From positions 124,001-188,000 of the forward strand of contig NZ_JADEYS010000002.1 of NCBI RefSeq assembly GCF_015209595.1: a DNA stretch of 64,000 bases. The letters are read 5' to 3'. The position numbers and the translations under genes are program-made. Below the pieces are notes generated by a model, which was not told the origin of the DNA, did no database searches, and saw nothing but the letters and a program-made list of their open reading frames with translations. Source of the stretch: Pontibacterium sinense (GTDB lineage Bacteria > Pseudomonadota > Gammaproteobacteria > Pseudomonadales > Balneatricaceae). Shown in pieces: positions 43,739 to 51,653 of this stretch. Numbering within the stretch: position 1 is the first letter of the stretch; each line of letters begins with the position of its first letter.

Positions 43739-44704
43739 ATGAAGATAGTCCTTGCCCCCATGGAAGGTTTGGTGGATCCGATTATGCGGGACATTCTGAC
43801 CCGCTTGGGCGGAATTGATTACTGCGTGACGGAATTTATCCGGGTATCAGTGCGCGTGTTACCGCCGCATATCTTCAGAAAAACCTGTCCGGAGCTGGAT
43901 CATGGCGGCAAAACGGCTGCCGGTGTTCCTGTACACGTACAGCTGTTGGGCAGCGATCCACAAATGATGGCTCACAATGCCGCTCGTGCAGCGCGCCTGG
44001 GTGCACCGGCGATTGATCTGAACTTCGGTTGCCCGTCAAAAGGCGTTAATGCGAATCGCGGTGGGGCAATATTACTGGAAACACCCAACGAAGTTCATGA
44101 TGTTGTCAGCGCGGTGCGTCAGGCAGTGCCGAACGATATCCCTGTTACTGCGAAGATGCGATTGGGTTTTAAGGACAAATCGTTGTATTTGGATAATGCG
44201 GCCGCGATTGCTGATGCCGGTGCGGCGCATGTCACTGTCCATGCCCGTACTAAGGTGGAAGGGTACAAGCCACCAGCTCACTGGGAATATATTGCGCGTA
44301 TTCGGGAATGCGTCAAGATTCCGGTAATTGCGAATGGTGAAATTTGGAACCATGATGATTATGCCCGTTGCCGGGAGGTGAGTGGGTGCAGTGATGTAAT
44401 GATTGGGAGGGGACAGATCTCGCAACCCGATCTATCCAAAGTGATTAAGGCAGAACGTGACGGAAAACCGATTGAACCCATCGGCTGGGACGTCATCGTG
44501 GGGTTTCTTCTTGATCTGGTTGCGCAATCGCAACACCGCATGCAGCCGCGTTATGTGCATGGTCGGGTGAAACAGTGGCTACACCATCTGAAGCGTCGTT
44601 TCCCCGAAGCAAAAGTGTTGTTCGATCAGGTCAAAGTGGTTAATGACCTGGACCTGCTAAAGCAGATGCTGCTTGATGAGCAGGCACGTGCAGAGCAAAA
44701 CTAA
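43739..44704 (+). CDS. dusC: tRNA-dihydrouridine(16) synthase DusC
   Basis: FMN enzyme that reduces uridine 16 of tRNA. The 321-residue protein starts KIVLAPMEGLVD and has the catalytic cysteine in LNFGCPSKGVNANRGGA, the HARTKVEGYKPPAHWEYI segment and VIANGEIWN followed by MIGRG. The MEG N-terminus and CPSK(x)VN support DusC over DusA or DusB. It is convergent with amrS, overlapping by four bases. Confidence 0.92.
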   Translation: MKIVLAPMEGLVDPIMRDILTRLGGIDYCVTEFIRVSVRVLPPHIFRKTCPELDHGGKTAAGVPVHVQLLGSDPQMMAHNAARAARLGAPAIDLNFGCPSKGVNANRGGAILLETPNEVHDVVSAVRQAVPNDIPVTAKMRLGFKDKSLYLDNAAAIADAGAAHVTVHARTKVEGYKPPAHWEYIARIRECVKIPVIANGEIWNHDDYARCREVSGCSDVMIGRGQISQPDLSKVIKAERDGKPIEPIGWDVIVGFLLDLVAQSQHRMQPRYVHGRVKQWLHHLKRRFPEAKVLFDQVKVVNDLDLLKQMLLDEQARAEQN

Positions 44705-45768
44705 TTTTTTAAGATGATGGGCTGGCGGCGAGCGCCCCAGTCTCCGGGCAAGCTGTCAAAGTGACCGGGTAAAGTGGTGCCGCAACCCCGACAGCAACCA
44801 TTGACCAAGTTCCACTCTCCTAACACGTACCAATCGCGCTCAATCAGTCTCAGGCCACATTGGTGGCAATATGTTGAACTCCCCACATTGTCATGCACAT
44901 TACCGGTGTAGACATATCTCAAACCATGTTCAGTCGCAATTTTGCGGGCGCGCGTTAACGTGCTTGCAGGCGTGCGGGGTTTATCCAGCATTTTCCAGTC
45001 AGGGTGAAACGCAGTGAAGTGCAAAGGCACCGACGGCCCCAGATTGTCGGCTATCCAGCGACACATAGCGGTCAGTTCTGTGTCGCTATCATTTTCATCC
45101 GGGATCAGCAAAGTGGTGATCTCAAACCAGACGTCAGTCTCATTGTGAAGGTACAGTAATGTGTCTAGGACGGGCGCTAAGCTGCCGCCACAGATCCGCT
45201 TATAGAAACGATCGGTGAATGCTTTTAGATCAATGTTTGCCGCGTCCATATGTCGGAAGAAGCGGGGACGGGCCTGATCGGTGATATAACCGGCGCTGAC
45301 GGCAATCGATTGAATGTCGTACTTATGACAGGCCATCGCAACATCTTCTGCGTATTCCAGAAAGATAACCGGATCGTTATAGGTATAGGCAATGGATCGA
45401 CAGTCATGTTGATGACAGTAGGTTGCCAGCGTTTCAGGGCTGGCGGCATCGGCCAGCGTATCCATTTCCCGTGCTTTACTCATATCCCAGTTCTGGCAGA
45501 ACTTGCATGCCAGATTGCATCCCGCGGTTCCGAAGGACAGGACAGGTGTACCGGGTAGAAAGTGGTTCAGTGGTTTTTTTTCGATTGGATCGATACAAAA
45601 CCCGCTTGAACGACCGTAGGTGTATAAGTGCATCCGGCCGTTCTCATTGCCGCGTACGAAGCACAATCCCCGTTGTCCATCTGATAATTTGCAGAATCGC
45701 GGACACAGATCGCACTGTATTTTATCCCGTTCGACCGGGTGCCAGAAGCCGACGTCAATAACACTCAT
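44701..45768 (-). CDS. amrS: AmmeMemoRadiSam radical SAM enzyme
   Basis: Radical SAM protein of the three-part AmmeMemoRadiSam set; its reaction is not established. The 355-residue protein has an N-terminal four-cysteine cluster (C19, C22, C26, C36), the CX3CX2C site (C84, C88, C91 in AGCNLACKFCQNW), and a C-terminal zinc-ribbon-like pair (YCHQCG, then GCCRGCG). The ATG at 45768 is chosen over 45789 because GGGAGG lies five bases upstream. It is divergent from the Memo gene across 170 bases and convergent with dusC. Confidence 0.92.
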   Translation of the reverse strand: MSVIDVGFWHPVERDKIQCDLCPRFCKLSDGQRGLCFVRGNENGRMHLYTYGRSSGFCIDPIEKKPLNHFLPGTPVLSFGTAGCNLACKFCQNWDMSKAREMDTLADAASPETLATYCHQHDCRSIAYTYNDPVIFLEYAEDVAMACHKYDIQSIAVSAGYITDQARPRFFRHMDAANIDLKAFTDRFYKRICGGSLAPVLDTLLYLHNETDVWFEITTLLIPDENDSDTELTAMCRWIADNLGPSVPLHFTAFHPDWKMLDKPRTPASTLTRARKIATEHGLRYVYTGNVHDNVGSSTYCHQCGLRLIERDWYVLGEWNLVNGCCRGCGTTLPGHFDSLPGDWGARRQPIILKN

Positions 45769-45938
45769 GGAGCCTCCCGCGGTTCTCACTCTATACTTAA
45801 GATTAGCAGTGAGTAGATGTAGTTTCTGGAATGCTCATATGTGATAAACGAGCGGACAATTCTAAAACCTCTAATCGCGGCAAAGGCATCCAGATATCTT
45901 CTATCGCGATGCAAAGAGTTACAGTAGGGGAGCTTCCT

Positions 45939-46718
45939 ATGGACACCCGACAACCCGCGGTCGCGGGCTTATTTTACGCAGATGATCCTACGCAACTTGG
46001 CCATGATGTGGATCGTTTGTTACACAAACATACACGTCCGACATTGCCTGGTGTTCGGGCTCTGGTTGTACCTCATGCAGGCTATGCGTATTCTGGCGAG
46101 GTTGCTGCTGCGGCTTATAGCTGCCTGACAAGAGGGGCGGAATATAAATATATTTTGTTGATAGGCCCGAGCCATCAGGTGCCGTTTAAAGGCATGGCGG
46201 TACCGGAGTCCGGGGCCTTTATGACCCCATTGGGAGATATACAACTGGCCGGTGCACAGATTGATGCACTCGTGGCAGATGGTCTCGTCCATTACAACGT
46301 TGCGGCACACTATTCAGAACACAGTCTTGAAGTTCAGCTACCGTTTTTACAGCGCGCGGAGATAAAAGCACCGATTGTGCCAGTAGTGATTGGGGACGCG
46401 AGTCCGGAACAGGTTGCCACGGTCCTTTTGCCCGCACTAGAAGATTCTCAGGTGTTGACCCTGATCAGTACCGATATGAGCCACTTCCATAGCTATTATG
46501 AGGCGCGCCTTATCGACGGGCACACTCACAAGCGTATCCTCGCCGGGGCTGAGGATATTCGTCCTGATGAGGCTTGTGGTTGCATGGGCTTAAATGGATT
46601 GCAGCATGCATTAACCCAGAGCCCGTATCGTATGCATTTGTTACAACACGGTAATTCCGGTGATACGGCCGGTGATCAGGATCGTGTTGTTGGATACGCC
46701 GCCTATGCCGTCTATTGA
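45939..46718 (+). CDS. amrB: AmmeMemoRadiSam protein B (MEMO1 family)
   Basis: A 259-residue bacterial MEMO1 homologue, a fold related to class III extradiol dioxygenases. Candidate metal ligands are visible: His46 in VVPHAGYAYSG, His79 in IGPSHQVPF, Cys213 in DEACGCMG, and the STDMSHFHSY segment. Human MEMO1 binds copper or iron through comparable residues; the bacterial role is unknown. An open frame runs back to 45831, but the ATG at 45939 has AGGGGAG upstream and the standard TRQPAVAGLFY N-terminus. It overlaps the AMMECR1 gene by 14 bases. Confidence 0.92.
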   Translation: MDTRQPAVAGLFYADDPTQLGHDVDRLLHKHTRPTLPGVRALVVPHAGYAYSGEVAAAAYSCLTRGAEYKYILLIGPSHQVPFKGMAVPESGAFMTPLGDIQLAGAQIDALVADGLVHYNVAAHYSEHSLEVQLPFLQRAEIKAPIVPVVIGDASPEQVATVLLPALEDSQVLTLISTDMSHFHSYYEARLIDGHTHKRILAGAEDIRPDEACGCMGLNGLQHALTQSPYRMHLLQHGNSGDTAGDQDRVVGYAAYAVY

Positions 46719-47274
46719 TTACACTGCCGCACAAAAACGCCAAATGCTTGAGCATGCGCGATCATCCATTGCGCGTGAACTGGGCTATCACATCGCGTAT
46801 GCGCCTGTAGATGCCGACTGGAAAAAGGAGGAGCGTGCTGCATTTGTTACGCTCTACTATCAAGGAGAGTTAAGAGGATGTATCGGCAGCCTTGCCGCGT
46901 ATCAAGCGCTTTGGCCCGAGCTGGAACATAACGCCAAGGCAGCAGCATTTGATGATCCTCGTTTTCCTCCCGTGAGCCGAACGGAATTTGCTGATATAGA
47001 CGTACAGATTTCAATCCTGACACCCACTCAGTCGATAACCGTAACATCCAAAGACGATCTGTTAACCACTCTGCGTCCGCACATTGATGGATTATTGCTA
47101 GAAGAAGGTCAGCATCGAGCCACCTTTTTACCACAGGTCTGGGGGCAGCTTTCCGATCCGGCGAAATTCTTGAAACACCTATTACGCAAAGCAGGTTTAG
47201 CGGAAGATTACTGGAGTGATACCATGCGGTTTTCTATCTACCAGGTCTTGGAGGTCAAGGAGAATGGCAAATAG
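46705..47274 (+). CDS. amrA: AmmeMemoRadiSam protein A (AMMECR1 domain)
   Basis: A 189-residue AMMECR1-domain protein with the invariant LRGCIGSL motif (residues ~55-62), FDDPRFPPVSRTEF, and the late LLLEEGQHRATFLPQVW followed by FLKHLLRKAGL. The function of the family is unknown in bacteria and man. The ATG at 46705 overlaps the Memo stop by 14 bases, and the next gene overlaps its own end by 11, so translation of the three is coupled. Confidence 0.92.
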   Translation: MPSIDYTAAQKRQMLEHARSSIARELGYHIAYAPVDADWKKEERAAFVTLYYQGELRGCIGSLAAYQALWPELEHNAKAAAFDDPRFPPVSRTEFADIDVQISILTPTQSITVTSKDDLLTTLRPHIDGLLLEEGQHRATFLPQVWGQLSDPAKFLKHLLRKAGLAEDYWSDTMRFSIYQVLEVKENGK

Positions 47275-47593
47275 TGATGGATTTATCTCATATCTGGTGG
47301 ATAGCATACATGCACTGGGACCTGTGCAGGCCAAGCGTATGTTCGGTGGGCACGGTATGTTTCTTGACGGATTGATGTTTGCGCTAGTCATTGATGATCA
47401 AATTTATCTGAAAGCGGATAAGCTGACAGCCAATCACTTTATTCAATTGGGACTCGAGCGTTTTACCTATATGAAGAAAGATAAGCGTTGTTACATCAAC
47501 TACTATCAGATGCCAGATGAGTGTCTGGATGATAACGATGCTTTGGTGTCGTGGTGTGGGAAAGCGTACGAAGTGGCAATGAGGGCTGCATGA
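47264..47593 (+). CDS. TfoX N-terminal domain protein
   Basis: A 109-residue protein consisting of the TfoX N-terminal domain alone (GPVQAKRMFGGHGMFLDGLMFALVIDDQIYLKAD). Full TfoX/Sxy proteins promote competence, but stand-alone domains like this have no defined role. The ATG at 47264 has AAGGAG at 47257-47262, inside the amrA end. It overlaps the cupin gene by four bases and so is part of the amrB-amrA operon. Confidence 0.88.
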   Translation: MANSDGFISYLVDSIHALGPVQAKRMFGGHGMFLDGLMFALVIDDQIYLKADKLTANHFIQLGLERFTYMKKDKRCYINYYQMPDECLDDNDALVSWCGKAYEVAMRAA

Positions 47594-47913
47594 AAAACCT
47601 GTTTGCGGGACTGCCTGATGATCAAACGCAGGAACATTTTCAAGAATTCCTGGCGCTTCCGGGGGCAAAGTTGGAGCGTATCGTCTCTTACGGTCAGAGC
47701 ACTCCAGAAGGAGAGTGGTATGACCAGGATTGGGGCGAATGGGTGATGGTATTGCAAGGCGAAGCGGGTTTGTTGCTTGAGCAGGATCATACGCTGATAC
47801 ATATGAAACCAGGTGATCAGTATTTTTTGCCTGCGAATTGTCGCCACCGAGTGGAGTGGACACTGGAGGAGCAACCCACCATCTGGTTGGCATTACATCT
47901 TAAAGCCGACTGA
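47590..47913 (+). CDS. Small cupin-domain protein
   Basis: A 107-residue single-domain cupin. Motif 1 is degenerate ([23 protein letters not shown] and E remain of the usual histidines) and motif 2 is [17 protein letters not shown] with two histidine/arginine candidates. The reaction, if any, is unknown. It overlaps the TfoX-domain gene by four bases (ATGA) and precedes the macrodomain gene by 37. Confidence 0.85.
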   Translation: MKNLFAGLPDDQTQEHFQEFLALPGAKLERIVSYGQSTPEGEWYDQDWGEWVMVLQGEAGLLLEQDHTLIHMKPGDQYFLPANCRHRVEWTLEEQPTIWLALHLKAD

Positions 47914-47950
47914 GCATTCCGACGGTGGCCTCAAAAAGGGTTGGGCGTAT

Positions 47951-48460
47951 ATGACACAAAAGATAGAGATCGTTGTTGGAGACATTACTCGACTGCAGGT
48001 AGACGCCGTTGTAAATGCGGCTAACAGTAGCTTGTTGGGTGGTGGCGGTGTGGATGGCGCTATTCATCGCTCAGCCGGTCCGGATCTATTGGCGGAATGT
48101 CGTACGCTGGGAGGCTGTGATACAGGAGATGCTAAGTTAACGGCAGGCTATAACCTTCCTGCAAAATACGTCATTCATACGGTTGGTCCCGTGTGGCGGG
48201 GAGGTGAATCAAATGAGGCTGAAATGCTGGCAAGCTGTTACCGGTGTAGTTTACGCTTAGCAGCAGACGCGGGTGTTCAGAGTATTGCCTTTCCGGCGAT
48301 CAGTTGTGGTGTCTATGGGTATCCTTTGGAAGCGGCGGTAGGTATTGCGATTGCAGCAGTGAGGACTGAACTGCTGAAACTGTCTTCGATAAAACGTGTT
48401 GTTTTTTGCTGTTTCAATGATGAGATGGAGCGGCTGTATCTGCAACAGCTCGCCCCTTAG
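47951..48460 (+). CDS. Macrodomain protein (YmdB-like ADP-ribose hydrolase)
   Basis: A 169-residue macrodomain of the MacroD/YmdB type, which removes O-acetyl-ADP-ribose or mono-ADP-ribose. It has the ligand loops [20 protein letters not shown] and [12 protein letters not shown], and begins with [18 protein letters not shown]. The ATG at 47951 is preceded by AAGGG. A longer open frame from 47813 overlaps the cupin gene and lacks homology. It appears to end the operon and is convergent with the AraC-type gene. Confidence 0.92.
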   Translation: MTQKIEIVVGDITRLQVDAVVNAANSSLLGGGGVDGAIHRSAGPDLLAECRTLGGCDTGDAKLTAGYNLPAKYVIHTVGPVWRGGESNEAEMLASCYRCSLRLAADAGVQSIAFPAISCGVYGYPLEAAVGIAIAAVRTELLKLSSIKRVVFCCFNDEMERLYLQQLAP

Positions 48461-48494
48461 CCTGTCCCAAAAAGTGCTAGAAACGAAGTTGAGG

Positions 48495-49370
48495 TTACTC
48501 GACCGATTTCTCCACCGGAATCCAGTATTCCAATACTGAATCGGGATGCTCAAACGCGAATCTTTCGTCGTAAAGTTCCAATTCAGGGCCACCGCTATGA
48601 CGGTATTCGCTGTTAGGCAACCAATCGCGGAAGATCGCTGACAATGTGCGTTCTATCTCGCTGATTGGACCACGGTGGATAAAACACGCATACGTCTGCT
48701 CGGGCACGTCTAAACGCTCCATTTCCTTGCAGGGCTGAGCTTTTTCGCTTTCAAACGCTGTCCAGTAAGTCAGTCCTTCAAGCTGATCATTGGCGGTAGA
48801 TGAGTCTACAACTCCCCAGAATACCTTCTTTTGTATCTGTTTTTGATCCAGCTGTTTTTGAAACCTGCGCCAAAGATCGGGTAATACCTGCATATTGTTT
48901 GGTGCTGAAGAGCCGGGCGCGTTAAAGCGGGTGTTCATGCCCCACAGTGTTTTAGCGGCGTGGGTGACGATCATAGGTTCCATGAGGGTATCTCCATATG
49001 AGTGGACAAAAAGTGTTGGATCCAATCGAGGAAAAAGACCAATAAGCTCGCCGCGTAATCGATAACGCTTGGGAGCCAATCCAAAGTACTGGTTAAAGGC
49101 ACGACTGAAGCTTTGTTGGTTATCAAACCCAAAGGTCAGGGCAATATCCAGAATCTGTTGCTCAGTATGTATAAGACAGATCGCGGCGGCACTAAGGCGA
49201 CGGTGACGATAATATTGCGCCACGCTGTAACCAAATCGTGTCTGGAAGGTACGCTGTAGTTGCCAGCGAGACCAGTTTACAGATTCCGCCAACTGGTCAA
49301 CATACAGGGATTCCGATAGGTGATCTTCTATAAAATCAACAATCTTGACCAGGCGATGTTGAGCGTTCAT
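48495..49370 (-). CDS. AraC-type regulator with GyrI-like effector domain
   Basis: A 291-residue transcription factor of the Rob/SoxS-like layout: two N-terminal helix-turn-helices (QLAESVNWSRWQLQRTFQ; ILDIALTFGFDNQQSFSRAF) and a C-terminal GyrI-like ligand-binding domain (~residues 130-291). Such proteins usually respond to small amphipathic or cationic molecules. No clear target adjoins it; the nearest genes are the macrodomain (convergent) and ibpA. The start MNAQHRLVKIVDFIEDHL is natural for the family. Confidence 0.9.
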   Translation of the reverse strand: MNAQHRLVKIVDFIEDHLSESLYVDQLAESVNWSRWQLQRTFQTRFGYSVAQYYRHRRLSAAAICLIHTEQQILDIALTFGFDNQQSFSRAFNQYFGLAPKRYRLRGELIGLFPRLDPTLFVHSYGDTLMEPMIVTHAAKTLWGMNTRFNAPGSSAPNNMQVLPDLWRRFQKQLDQKQIQKKVFWGVVDSSTANDQLEGLTYWTAFESEKAQPCKEMERLDVPEQTYACFIHRGPISEIERTLSAIFRDWLPNSEYRHSGGPELELYDERFAFEHPDSVLEYWIPVEKSVE

Positions 49371-49453
49371 CTATTTTCCTCGATGAATAATTCTTCGCCC
49401 AGTATGCCTGAGGGCTGGGAAGTGGTTTTGTCTGTTTGGAGCATGTTAACGGG

Positions 49454-49486
49454 AAAAATAAAAATGGGCCGCATCGGCGTCCCATT
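49454..49486 (-). terminator. Terminator of ibpA
   Basis: Read on the minus strand, AATGGG (49486-49481) pairs with CCCATT (49468-49463), with an inner CCG/CGG pairing, and runs into TTTTTATTTTT. It lies 52 bases past the ibpA stop in a 167-base gap that shows no gene. Confidence 0.75.
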
Positions 49487-49537
49487 CATTATGGTGATGA
49501 TAAGCACCTGGATTGTCAGGTACCTGTCATATCCCGC

Positions 49538-49957
49538 TTAACGTTCTATCTTGATCGAACGGGGTTTCATCGCTTCCGGGATTTCACGAATGAGATCTAC
49601 ATGCAACAGGCCGTTTTCCATATGCGCTTTCATGACTTTGACATGATCCGCCAGTTGGAAACGACGCTCAAAGTTACGTGCTGCAATACCCTGGTATAGA
49701 TACTGATGCTGATCTTTGTCGACGTGTTTAGTGCCTGCAATCAGTAAGGTCGAATTTTCGCTTTGTATGTCCAGCTCTTCGATGGTGAAACCTGCGACCG
49801 CCATCGTGATGCGATACGCGTTTTCGCCCAGGAGTTCGATGTTGTAGGGCGGGTAGCTTGGCTGGTTGTCGTTGCGGCTGGCGTTGTCGAGCATAGACGC
49901 TAAACGATCAAAGCCAATAGCGGAACGATAAAGGGGAGAAAGGTCGAAATCACGCAT
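49538..49957 (-). CDS. ibpA: Small heat-shock protein IbpA (Hsp20)
   Basis: ATP-independent chaperone that binds aggregating proteins. The 139-residue protein begins MRDFDLSPLYRSAIGFDRL, nearly the E. coli IbpA start, then an alpha-crystallin domain (residues ~35-125, YNIELLGENAYRITMAVAGF ... YLYQGIAARNFERRFQL) and a C-terminal SIKI motif (IXI/V). Three start codons are in frame (TTG 49978, ATG 49963, ATG 49957). I chose 49957 because GAGGA lies 7 bases upstream and the family N-terminus fits. A sigma-32-like promoter and ROSE-like leader precede it. Confidence 0.93.
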   Translation of the reverse strand: MRDFDLSPLYRSAIGFDRLASMLDNASRNDNQPSYPPYNIELLGENAYRITMAVAGFTIEELDIQSENSTLLIAGTKHVDKDQHQYLYQGIAARNFERRFQLADHVKVMKAHMENGLLHVDLIREIPEAMKPRSIKIER

Positions 49958-50083
49958 GTACATATCCTCATCAAGCAATATGGAACTTCAGATAGTGTGC
50001 CTGCCCTTAAGCGCTGCATATCATCAATGCCAGCAGTTATTAGGTCAGGTATGGAAGCGGGCCTTACAGTTAAGCACCCGCTT
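49958..50083 (-). promoter_or_regulatory. ROSE-like RNA thermometer in the ibpA leader
   Basis: The leader ends in a hairpin (49962-49981) in which the anti-Shine-Dalgarno TTGCT faces AGGA with one extra G, flanked by ATAT/ATAT: the ROSE signature that opens on heating. Farther 5' is a second hairpin with AAGCGGG/CCCGCTT (50055-50083), and an imperfect CTGCAT/ATGCAG pairing lies between. Length (~125 bases) and position match ROSE elements of ibpA genes. Confidence 0.72.
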
Positions 50084-50090
50084 AATCACT

Positions 50091-50118
50091 ATCTGTGGGC
50101 TGAATAGGATATTTCAAG
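50091..50118 (-). promoter_or_regulatory. Sigma-32-type heat-shock promoter of ibpA
   Basis: On the minus strand, CTTGAAA (50118-50112) is followed after 12 bases by CCCACA (50099-50094). This fits the RpoH consensus CTTGAAA-N11-16-CCCCAT with small changes. It lies about 135 bases upstream of the ibpA start, at the head of the ROSE-like leader. Confidence 0.65.
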
Positions 50119-50136
50119 GATCAGCGTGTAAGGGAA

Positions 50137-50550
50137 TTAACTTTTACCGCTAAATTCGTCGACATCGTTGGTGATGTTGACCTCTGTAAACGCTGAAGGG
50201 ATACGATAATCGTGTACACGCTCCCAGCCGTCACCTTCCGGTGCACGCTCCCATACAGTGCCTGCGTTGTATTCAACCAGATCTGTAATGGACGGGTCGA
50301 GTTTGACCATTTTATCTACGTCCACCGGAATCAGGTTGGTTATTTCATCTTCCAGATATTCTGGTGTTTCGTAGCCAGTGAACATACGCCATCCGGTATC
50401 ATTCAGATGCTCAGGTACGGTTTTATACATGAAGCGTACTGGGAGCTTCTCTTCAAAGACCATTTTTGACACCAGTGCCAGAAACCCATTCTTGGTCTGG
50501 TTGGTTTCGTCGTCAGCGGAAGCGGGCTTATCGATATCAGGTGATTTCAT
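50137..50550 (-). CDS. DUF2185 (Imm33-like) protein
   Basis: A 137-residue cytoplasmic protein. Its core VSKMVFEEKLPVRFMYK ... GWRMFTGYETPEYLED ... LDPSITDLVEYNAGTVWER matches the DUF2185 pattern, a family also listed as immunity protein 33. No toxin gene adjoins it, so an immunity role is unsupported here. The open frame reaches 50622, but the ATG at 50550 with GAGATG upstream gives a sensible N-terminus. Confidence 0.78.
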   Translation of the reverse strand: MKSPDIDKPASADDETNQTKNGFLALVSKMVFEEKLPVRFMYKTVPEHLNDTGWRMFTGYETPEYLEDEITNLIPVDVDKMVKLDPSITDLVEYNAGTVWERAPEGDGWERVHDYRIPSAFTEVNITNDVDEFSGKS

Positions 50551-50691
50551 AACATCTCGTCGTGGCGGGTAAAACAAGGTGCATATTGTAATACGTGTTC
50601 CGGGCAAGGGAAACGAAACCAAGGCTCATAATGCGCGCTGAGGCTGTGAAGATAGTTAGACTTTTTGCTAGGGTTGAGTATCAATATATTG

Positions 50692-50712
50692 TAATGCGAA
50701 TCGTTCGCATAT
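50692..50712. promoter_or_regulatory. Fur-box-like palindrome upstream of the EAL gene
   Basis: ATGCGAA-TCG-TTCGCAT (50694-50710) is a perfect 7-3-7 inverted repeat. With its flanks it resembles the GAATnnTTC-centred Fur boxes of gammaproteobacteria. It lies 57 bases upstream of the EAL gene in a 217-base gap. The surrounding DNA is AT-rich, but I cannot define the promoter hexamers. Confidence 0.5.
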
Positions 50713-50767
50713 AAGGTTTGCGCCTAACCCCTTTAAATATTTAACTTTTTTACTTTTGGATCCTGGG

Positions 50768-51550
50768 ATGGGTAGCTTTCAGAAAGCGTCAACGACATGG
50801 ATTGGATCTCAACAAACCCTATCGTCAGCAGATTCACTTGATGAAGCACTAGGTGTTACACATTACAGTGCTGAGTATCAGCCCATCGTTAGTTTGAATA
50901 GCCAGCAGGTGTTTGCGTATGAGGCACTGGCTCGGTTTTATAACGTCAATCAGGCACCCGTATCGCCGATCACCGTGTTTCAGGCGTTACACAGCAACAG
51001 TAAGTTACTGGGGCGTACTGAATTACAGCTTAAGTGGTTGCAGATCGCGGCTGCGCCCGCAAATACACATCTGTTCATTAATCTTGATCCTCATGCCCTA
51101 ACGGAAGAGGTTCGGTCATCCATGCTGGAGCTTCTGACGCCGACTAAAAGGCTGGTGGTCGAGCTAATCGAAAACTGTGATTTACAGGATTCTCACGCCA
51201 GCATGATGTTGCTCGAATCGCTCCATGATCAAGGGATCAGCAGCGCACTGGACGACATTGGGGCGAGTGAATCAATGTTATCAATCGATTTGATGGTGGC
51301 GGTCGATTATATGAAGTTTGATAGGCGGTGGGTTGCGTTGCTGGATGAGCCAGATTACGAAAGACTCTTTCGTCATCTGCTAACGTTTGCGCGTGCCAGT
51401 GGCCGAAAAACCGTACTGGAGGGCGTTGAGACCGAGGCGCAGTTGATGCGTTTACAGGATTACCCATTGGATTTCGTACAAGGATTTTTATACCGCGCTC
51501 AATTTTTGAGTACCCCACGCTTTGATCTGGGGTTGAGCTGGGATCACTGA
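50768..51550 (+). CDS. EAL-domain protein (c-di-GMP phosphodiesterase-like)
   Basis: A 260-residue stand-alone EAL domain with a short N-terminus. The EALAR motif, Asn in FINLDP, Glu in VELIEN, Asp pair in LDDIGAS, Lys in YMKFDRR, Glu in EGVETE and Gln in QGFLYRAQ are all present, so metal and substrate ligands are kept. Loop 6, usually DDFGTGYSS, reads DDIGASESM, a change that can weaken activity or dimerisation. The start is uncertain: TTG 50756 or ATG 50768. A Fur-box-like palindrome lies upstream. Confidence 0.88.
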   Translation: MGSFQKASTTWIGSQQTLSSADSLDEALGVTHYSAEYQPIVSLNSQQVFAYEALARFYNVNQAPVSPITVFQALHSNSKLLGRTELQLKWLQIAAAPANTHLFINLDPHALTEEVRSSMLELLTPTKRLVVELIENCDLQDSHASMMLLESLHDQGISSALDDIGASESMLSIDLMVAVDYMKFDRRWVALLDEPDYERLFRHLLTFARASGRKTVLEGVETEAQLMRLQDYPLDFVQGFLYRAQFLSTPRFDLGLSWDH

Positions 51551-51595
51551 TGCTGTCAGAAAAGGAGCGTGTCTATCGTGGAATCAATAAAAATA

Positions 51596-51632
51596 ATATG
51601 GGCAGCACTGTCATAGTGCTGCCCATATAGTT
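51596..51632. terminator. Bidirectional terminator between the EAL and chemoreceptor genes
   Basis: ATATGGGCAGCACT (51596-51609) pairs perfectly with AGTGCTGCCCATAT (51615-51628) around a 5-base loop. TTTT follows on the plus strand and an A-rich tract (T-rich on the minus strand) lies on the other side. It serves two convergent genes. Confidence 0.85.
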
Positions 51633-51653
51633 TTGTAGGTCTTTCGGGTGAAG

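Noticed and set aside
50137-50550. DUF2185 protein as part of a toxin-immunity pair
   Set aside because: The family is also named Imm33, but no toxin-like gene, secretion marker or repeat lies beside it; neighbours are ibpA and an EAL gene.
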